Positions 22,237 through 25,735 of a DNA stretch of 25,735 bases are shown here, piece by piece. The notes beneath the pieces are model-generated. The model made no database searches, was not told where the DNA came from, and saw nothing but the letters and a program-made list of their open reading frames with translations. Source of the DNA: a virus; the IMG/VR virus record IMGVR_UViG_3300017771_000092, positions 1 through 25,735 of that record; one strand, written 5' to 3'. The position numbers and the translations under genes were made by a program. Position 1 is the stretch's first letter, and each line of letters opens with the position of its first letter.

Positions 22237-22827
22237 ATGATAGTAGTAGACGATTTTATAAAAGACCAGTCATTATTAGATGACATTGAAAACGATGATT
22301 CATTTTTCGGACCAAACGGAAACTTTATGTGGTGGAATGGTTGGTGGAATGGAGAAGCAGATACAGTTAAAAAACGATTAATGGAATATATGTGGAGGTA
22401 TCACTCACCACATGATTTTCCTAGATATAAATCAATAACAGGACTAATGGGGTTTGAATATTGGACAGGTGTTTATGGTGATGGACATCCAAATACAGGT
22501 TTAGGTAACCATTTTGATAAAGATGAAGAACATTGGTTAGCAACAGGTGGACAAAATGGAGGTGAAGTAATAACACCAGTTATAGGAACAGTATTTTATC
22601 CTAAACAACATTCATTTGATGGAGGACATTTAGAAGTATTCACAGATGGTGAAGATAAGGATCCAGAACGTATTGCAGCTAAGTATAATAGGTTAGTTAT
22701 ATTTGATGCAGGTAAACATTTACATAGAGTAACACAAGTATCAAATGGAGTGAGATATGCTATAGCAGTTAACTTATGGCAAAGTGAACCTAAAGCAGTA
22801 CATTCAGGTAATTTTACAATTGAATAA
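22237..22827 (+). CDS. 2OG-Fe(II) oxygenase (prolyl 4-hydroxylase-like)
   Basis: A 196-residue single-domain oxygenase. The iron triad is H92-x-D94 (LGNHFDKDEEHW) and H163 (GKHLHRVTQV), with R173 ten residues later for 2-oxoglutarate; FDGGHLEVF (128-135) is the strand before. An unusual WWNGWWNGEA (32-41) repeats four residues in tandem. It lies between the GT25-hydroxylase fusion and a GT4 glycosyltransferase, so a common substrate is likely. The ATG follows the previous stop by seven bases. Confidence 0.83.
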   Translation: MIVVDDFIKDQSLLDDIENDDSFFGPNGNFMWWNGWWNGEADTVKKRLMEYMWRYHSPHDFPRYKSITGLMGFEYWTGVYGDGHPNTGLGNHFDKDEEHWLATGGQNGGEVITPVIGTVFYPKQHSFDGGHLEVFTDGEDKDPERIAAKYNRLVIFDAGKHLHRVTQVSNGVRYAIAVNLWQSEPKAVHSGNFTIE

Positions 22828-23940
22828 ATGAAAATACTAATTTGGGTAGGTTATCAATCTAAGTGGTTAAATAAACAGGATTGGATAGACAATGGACTAG
22901 GCGGAACAGAATATTGTTATATTAAGTTAGCCGAAGCATTAGTTAAAAAAGGTCATAATGTAGTTGTTAGTGGTCAAGTAGATGAAGCCGTTGTAGATGG
23001 GGTTCATTATATACCACTTGAACAATTAAAAAAACATCAATCACCTATTGGGTTTGGAAATGAAGGCGAATTAAGAGGCTATGATCATTATAACTTAGTA
23101 ATAGCGGGACAATACATTCATTACTTCTTAGAATTAAAACGCAAGAAAATAACGTTTGATAAATCAATATTTTGGTTACATAATGAAGATGGTTGGTACA
23201 ATTGGTATAGAGGAAATGTAATGAGAAATGATGATGTACTTGAGTCATTACAAAAAGTAGATAAGATAGTATGTGTAAGTAAGTTACACGCAAAGATAAT
23301 GAAGGCCAAACTCAAAGCTCTCGGCAACACAACACATGATTTTACTACGTATATACAGTCAATTGACAATGCAATCGATTTAGATGATTGGAACAGCATA
23401 CAAGCAAATAAAATTAAAGGTAGGATAATATGGTCAAGTGCTCCAGATCGTGGTTTGAAGACTATATTAGACAATTGGAGCGATTGGAAGCAGGTTAGAC
23501 CAGAGTTAACATTAACAATTGCTAGTCCGCCTTATAGTGAGGATTGGGATAAGGGATTAATTGAGCAGGATGGAATTGAATGGTTAGGTAGCTTGAGTCC
23601 GAAGCGTTTGAAGCAGGAACAATACAAAGCCGAATATTGGATTTACCATAGTGATTATTTAGAAACGTATTGCATAACGGCTGTTGAAATGATGATGGCT
23701 AAAGTAAAATTGCTAACTAATGGGGCAGGTAATATAAAGAATATTATTGGTATGGGAGAAAGAGGAATGCTAACGGATGATAATCCAGCGACGATAAAGG
23801 AAACGCTTATACGTGATGTGAATGATAAAACGTTTGCAATGAAATGGAGTAAACAAACGGATAAAGCATACAATTGGGCGGTTAAACAAACGTGGGACAT
23901 TAGGGTAAATGAATGGTTAGATCTGATAAACACGTTATAG
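22828..23940 (+). CDS. GT4-like glycosyltransferase (GT-B fold)
   Basis: A 370-residue glycosyltransferase with the N-terminal GLGGTEYCYIKLAEAL (23-38), typical of the acceptor domain, and E279-x7-E287 (LETYCITAVEMM) in the donor domain followed by LLTNGAGNIKNI. The FWLHNEDGWYNW segment (115-126) is distinctive. It starts directly after the oxygenase stop, closing the second modification cluster. Its 3' half has visibly more G/C-ending codons (ACG, GCG, GTG) than other genes here, which suggests separate recent acquisition or recombination. Confidence 0.83.
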   Translation: MKILIWVGYQSKWLNKQDWIDNGLGGTEYCYIKLAEALVKKGHNVVVSGQVDEAVVDGVHYIPLEQLKKHQSPIGFGNEGELRGYDHYNLVIAGQYIHYFLELKRKKITFDKSIFWLHNEDGWYNWYRGNVMRNDDVLESLQKVDKIVCVSKLHAKIMKAKLKALGNTTHDFTTYIQSIDNAIDLDDWNSIQANKIKGRIIWSSAPDRGLKTILDNWSDWKQVRPELTLTIASPPYSEDWDKGLIEQDGIEWLGSLSPKRLKQEQYKAEYWIYHSDYLETYCITAVEMMMAKVKLLTNGAGNIKNIIGMGERGMLTDDNPATIKETLIRDVNDKTFAMKWSKQTDKAYNWAVKQTWDIRVNEWLDLINTL

Positions 23941-24229
23941 AAGCGCTGGATATAATTTAATAGTGGTTACGTTGTCTTGGTTCTAGAGCGCGATTAAATG
24001 TTGTAATAAACGTGTTAAAACGCAAGTAAATGTACAATGTTAAACAAATATTTGCACGTGTGTATCTTTAAATATACGTCTGTCCCAATATCTAAATCTA
24101 AGTAAATCAAACGATAAAAATATGCTTATGTATGACAAGTTAAACGGTTGTTATATAGGATGAGGCAAAGCGGGTGTTAACCCTTGTTCATCGCGAGCCA
24201 ACCCTCTTCGACTCGACAGTGATATACTT

Positions 24230-24239
24230 ATGAACCGCA
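24230..24239 (+). repeat. direct repeat ATGAACCGCA, copy 1
   Basis: The ten bases ATGAACCGCA recur 51 bases downstream; the related TGAACA/TGTTCA inverted repeat lies between them. Together these look like a protein-binding or origin-type array. Confidence 0.55.
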
Positions 24240-24280
24240 GTGTTCACAACGTTTCACAATGAACATTAGGGGATACTGCA

Positions 24281-24290
24281 ATGAACCGCA
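24281..24290 (+). repeat. direct repeat ATGAACCGCA, copy 2
   Basis: Second exact copy of the ten-base repeat. It falls in the loop region of a CAATG/CATTG inverted repeat (24279-24300). Confidence 0.55.
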
Positions 24291-24333
24291 TGTTACATTG
24301 AATATAATGCAAACCTTCATAGACACATGCGTA

Positions 24334-24369
24334 AACATTTGGCTACCGTAGGAAATGTTCGTATATTTA
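24334..24369 (+). promoter_or_regulatory. hairpin promoter 5, not followed by a gene
   Basis: ATTTGGCTACCGT gives TTG at 24339-24341; TATATTT begins at 24362 after 20 bases in TTCGTATATTTAGG. Arms AACATTT (24334-24340) and AAATGTT (24353-24359) pair perfectly, with an inner CTA/TAG stem. Transcription would begin near 24375 and run about 350 bases before the next start codon, so it may make a non-coding RNA or a long leader. Confidence 0.78.
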
Positions 24370-24732
24370 GGTGTAAGTAAGTTAAGATGCCGGACTAGGT
24401 ATGGGAGGAGTGCTACGATAATAATAGATATTCCAGCACCGGGTAAAGTACTATCCAATAATTACACAACAATACATTATAAATTAATACACACCTTAAA
24501 CATTATGTTTACCACGGTGGACATCCTTACGTCCGTACTGAATACTATAATCTAAATGTCGTCCGGCGGTATATATGCCGCAATATTACTGATATATCCC
24601 ATACGCGTTGATGTCCATATATGCGTGGATATGCGAGAAAAGGGTTGGGAGCCATTTATAGCTCGTACACGATCTTACACCCCGATTAGTATATACTTAT
24701 ATTTATGCATTTGAATAGGGATCTACATATGT

Positions 24733-24939
24733 ATGGATATGGCACCAAAACTAAAACCTTCAAGTAAAGAGTATATCCGTGATAAGAATGGTAGGATGAC
24801 TAATCGTTGGGTGATTAAACATTACACAATAGCCAGCACATCTACAGAAGATCTTAAAAAGTTCTACGAATCACAGAATTATTCCAGAAAAAAGAACGTT
24901 ATTAAGAAAGAGTTATCGAGAAGAGGTATTACTATTTAA
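24733..24939 (+). CDS. small basic protein of unknown function
   Basis: A 68-residue basic protein (SSKEYIRDKNGRMTNRWVIKH, then a Lys/Arg-rich helical end RKKNVIKKELSRRGITI). The composition looks coding and the fold is likely strand plus helix. An alternative start is the ATG six bases on (24739). A TATATTTA box (24698-24705) with TTACAC 20 bases upstream may be a weaker promoter. Its last 27 bases overlap a convergent minus-strand ORF. Confidence 0.62.
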   Translation: MDMAPKLKPSSKEYIRDKNGRMTNRWVIKHYTIASTSTEDLKKFYESQNYSRKKNVIKKELSRRGITI

Positions 24940-25044
24940 GTTTACCTTTATCCATTTCCCACTTTTATATAGAAAGTGATCGTTACCAACTTTTTTTCTA
25001 AATTCGTTTATGAATATCTCCTTGTTTTTTAAATTTTTCTCCAT
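24913..25044 (-). CDS. small basic protein at end of minus-strand operon
   Basis: A 43-residue ORF (MEKNLKNKEIFINEFRKKVG onward, then HFLYKSGKWIKV) 15 bases after the preceding minus gene. The SGKWIKV-type ending is typical of small phage proteins. It overlaps the convergent plus-strand gene by 27 bases. Two real convergent genes or a slightly shorter one on either strand are possible. Confidence 0.45.
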   Translation of the reverse strand: MEKNLKNKEIFINEFRKKVGNDHFLYKSGKWIKVNLNSNTSSR

Positions 25045-25059
25045 CGATTAAATATATAC

Positions 25060-25215
25060 TTATATTTTCTCCACAACCGATTTAAATATTATACCGCCTC
25101 TATTTCTAGCTATTTGTCCTAACGACCAATTAATATCATCCGTTGTAACTTCCATTTCCTCATGTATTGGATTATCTATTCCCCACGTATACTCAATTAT
25201 ATAAGTCTTTTTCAT
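25060..25215 (-). CDS. small protein of unknown function in minus-strand operon
   Basis: A 51-residue protein (MKKTYIIEYTWGIDNPIHEE onward; LGQIARNRGGIIFKSV in the C-terminal half) with a strand-rich start and a helix, resembling small ferredoxin-like or beta-alpha folds. Its ATG directly follows the stop of the coiled-coil gene, so the two are co-translated. No family recognised. Confidence 0.6.
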   Translation of the reverse strand: MKKTYIIEYTWGIDNPIHEEMEVTTDDINWSLGQIARNRGGIIFKSVVEKI

Positions 25216-25632
25216 TTAGTAATTTTGTTTCAATTCATTACCTACTAACTTCTCCACCGTCATTATCCTATTCTGAATATCATTTTCTATCCTATTTATC
25301 TCTCCCCTCTGTTCTATGTTCATTTTATTAACATCTTGAATCAATATATCCAGCCTCGTACTATCATTACTTATTCTTTCATTAGTTCTTGACAAATCCC
25401 TATATTGATCACCTTCCATTCTAGACCTAATATCTATCAGTTCACTTAAAGTTTCAGAATGTTTATGATCAAACTCCTCAAACTGTTTCTTTTGTATACT
25501 AACTAATTGTTCATGCATAAATGCCAACTTATCCTGCTTTGTTTTAGTTGTATTGGTGATGTAGGTGGTATATGCGACGGTGAGAATGACTCCGCCAGAC
25601 ATAAATGATAAAATAAATAAAAATACTTCCAT
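25216..25632 (-). CDS. membrane-anchored coiled-coil protein
   Basis: A 138-residue protein with one N-terminal transmembrane segment (about 3-24) followed by a long charged coiled coil to the end (KQFEEFDHKHSETLSELID; RLDILIQDVNKMNIEQ; IENDIQNRIMTVEKLV). It would be held in the inner membrane with the coil free. Its start overlaps the stop of the thioredoxin-like gene (TAATG) and its end abuts the next ATG, so it is in the middle of a compact minus-strand operon. Confidence 0.68.
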   Translation of the reverse strand: MEVFLFILSFMSGGVILTVAYTTYITNTTKTKQDKLAFMHEQLVSIQKKQFEEFDHKHSETLSELIDIRSRMEGDQYRDLSRTNERISNDSTRLDILIQDVNKMNIEQRGEINRIENDIQNRIMTVEKLVGNELKQNY

Positions 25633-25733
25633 TATTGTTGTGTTTTAGTTATAACTTGGTTCATTGTTAATTCTTCTTTCAAATACCCATTTTCAAATAA
25701 TACGATGGTTGGGTAAAATTTTATTCCACCGGG
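25632..25733 (-). CDS. thioredoxin-like protein, C-terminal fragment
   Basis: The last 33 residues of a gene that enters from the right edge. GGIKFYPTIVLFENG followed by a charged strand matches the cis-proline region (YPT) and the following beta strand of thioredoxin-fold proteins. The active-site CxxC, if present, lies outside the window. Phage thioredoxins and glutaredoxins often serve ribonucleotide reductase. The match is short but specific. Confidence 0.6.
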   Translation of the reverse strand, partial: PGGIKFYPTIVLFENGYLKEELTMNQVITKTQQ

Positions 25734-25735
25734 CA

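Larger units (their letters stand above)
23941..24732. other. 792-base non-coding region with many inverted repeats
   Basis: No convincing gene is seen here; the few ORFs over 60 codons run through the promoter or lack coding-like composition. The sequence is less AT-rich than its surroundings and holds CAAATATTTG and CACGTG palindromes (24045-24060), the inverted repeat TGTTCA/TGAACA (24241-24265), a GCGG/CCGC hairpin (24566-24581), a ten-base direct repeat, and hairpin promoter 5, with about 360 bases between its -7 box and the next gene. Candidate uses are a structured RNA, a replication origin or a control region. I found no tRNA cloverleaf. Confidence 0.6.

Noticed and set aside
23045-23933. 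Minus-strand ORFs of 82, 117 and 92 codons
   Set aside because: They oppose the GT4 glycosyltransferase, whose motifs are clear; the antisense products look like hydrophobic shadows.
24170-24300. Possible tRNA, from TTCGACT and GGTTCA-like loops
   Set aside because: Neither strand gives a paired T-stem, anticodon stem or acceptor stem around these loops.
24228-24458. 76-codon minus-strand ORF in the non-coding region
   Set aside because: It runs through the promoter hairpin and the repeats, and no promoter or neighbour supports it.
24355-24555. 66-codon plus-strand ORF after hairpin promoter 5
   Set aside because: Its start lies inside the -7 region, so the start codon could not be on the transcript; the composition is not coding-like.

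Overview
The window reads as part of a large, lytic-type bacteriophage genome, very probably a tailed phage of a (marine) Bacteroidetes/Flavobacteriia host. The evidence is fourfold. The DNA is very AT-rich and packed with short, mostly co-directional genes that overlap by 1-20 bases. Most genes lack a Shine-Dalgarno and instead have an A/T-rich leader, as is usual in Bacteroidetes. Five promoters have the Bacteroidetes architecture (TTG, exactly 20 bases, TATATTT). One secreted protein has a typical Bacteroidetes signal peptide ending in SAQ. No capsid, tail, terminase, integrase or tRNA gene is visible, so the host assignment and virus family remain inference.

Layout. (1) Bases 2-8519: a Cas4/RecB-type nuclease fragment and a ribbon-helix-helix protein, then a sugar locus of two GT-B and three GT-A-like glycosyltransferases, a nucleotide-sugar epimerase and a short UDP-sugar dehydrogenase. 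(2) 8521-11877: DNA metabolism, with a RadA/RecA-like ATPase, an ATP-dependent DNA ligase, a DksA/TraR-like zinc-finger protein and an HNH-type protein, started by two tandem hairpin promoters. (3) 11874-13987: small proteins, a secreted lytic-transglycosylase-like protein, a PhyH-type dioxygenase and an outer-membrane beta-barrel protein. (4) 14085-19086: mostly small unknown proteins (SWIM zinc finger, UVR-like motif, AT-hook-like motif, several membrane proteins). (5) 19088-23940: a second modification cluster with a type II phosphomannose-isomerase cupin, a 2OG-Fe(II) oxygenase, a GT25-lysyl-hydroxylase-like fusion, another 2OG-Fe(II) oxygenase and a GT4 glycosyltransferase. (6) 23941-24732: a long non-coding region with many inverted repeats and a fifth hairpin promoter. 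(7) 24733-25735: one plus-strand small gene converging on a minus-strand operon that starts with a thioredoxin-like fragment.

Two signals stand out. First, five intergenic elements share an extended motif (near TTTGGTTACC) placed inside a hairpin whose arms differ in sequence but keep base pairing; the hairpin ends 1-5 bases before a fixed TCGTATATT box. This is a phage-wide family of hairpin promoters, at least one of which is also a terminator. Second, the phage carries seven glycosyltransferase modules, nucleotide-sugar enzymes and four 2OG-Fe(II) oxygenase modules. One polypeptide joins a GT25 domain to a PLOD-like hydroxylase, the arrangement known from animal lysyl hydroxylases and a giant-virus enzyme. 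I infer a phage-encoded hydroxylation-plus-glycosylation system acting on a virion protein or host surface polymer; the substrate is not visible here.
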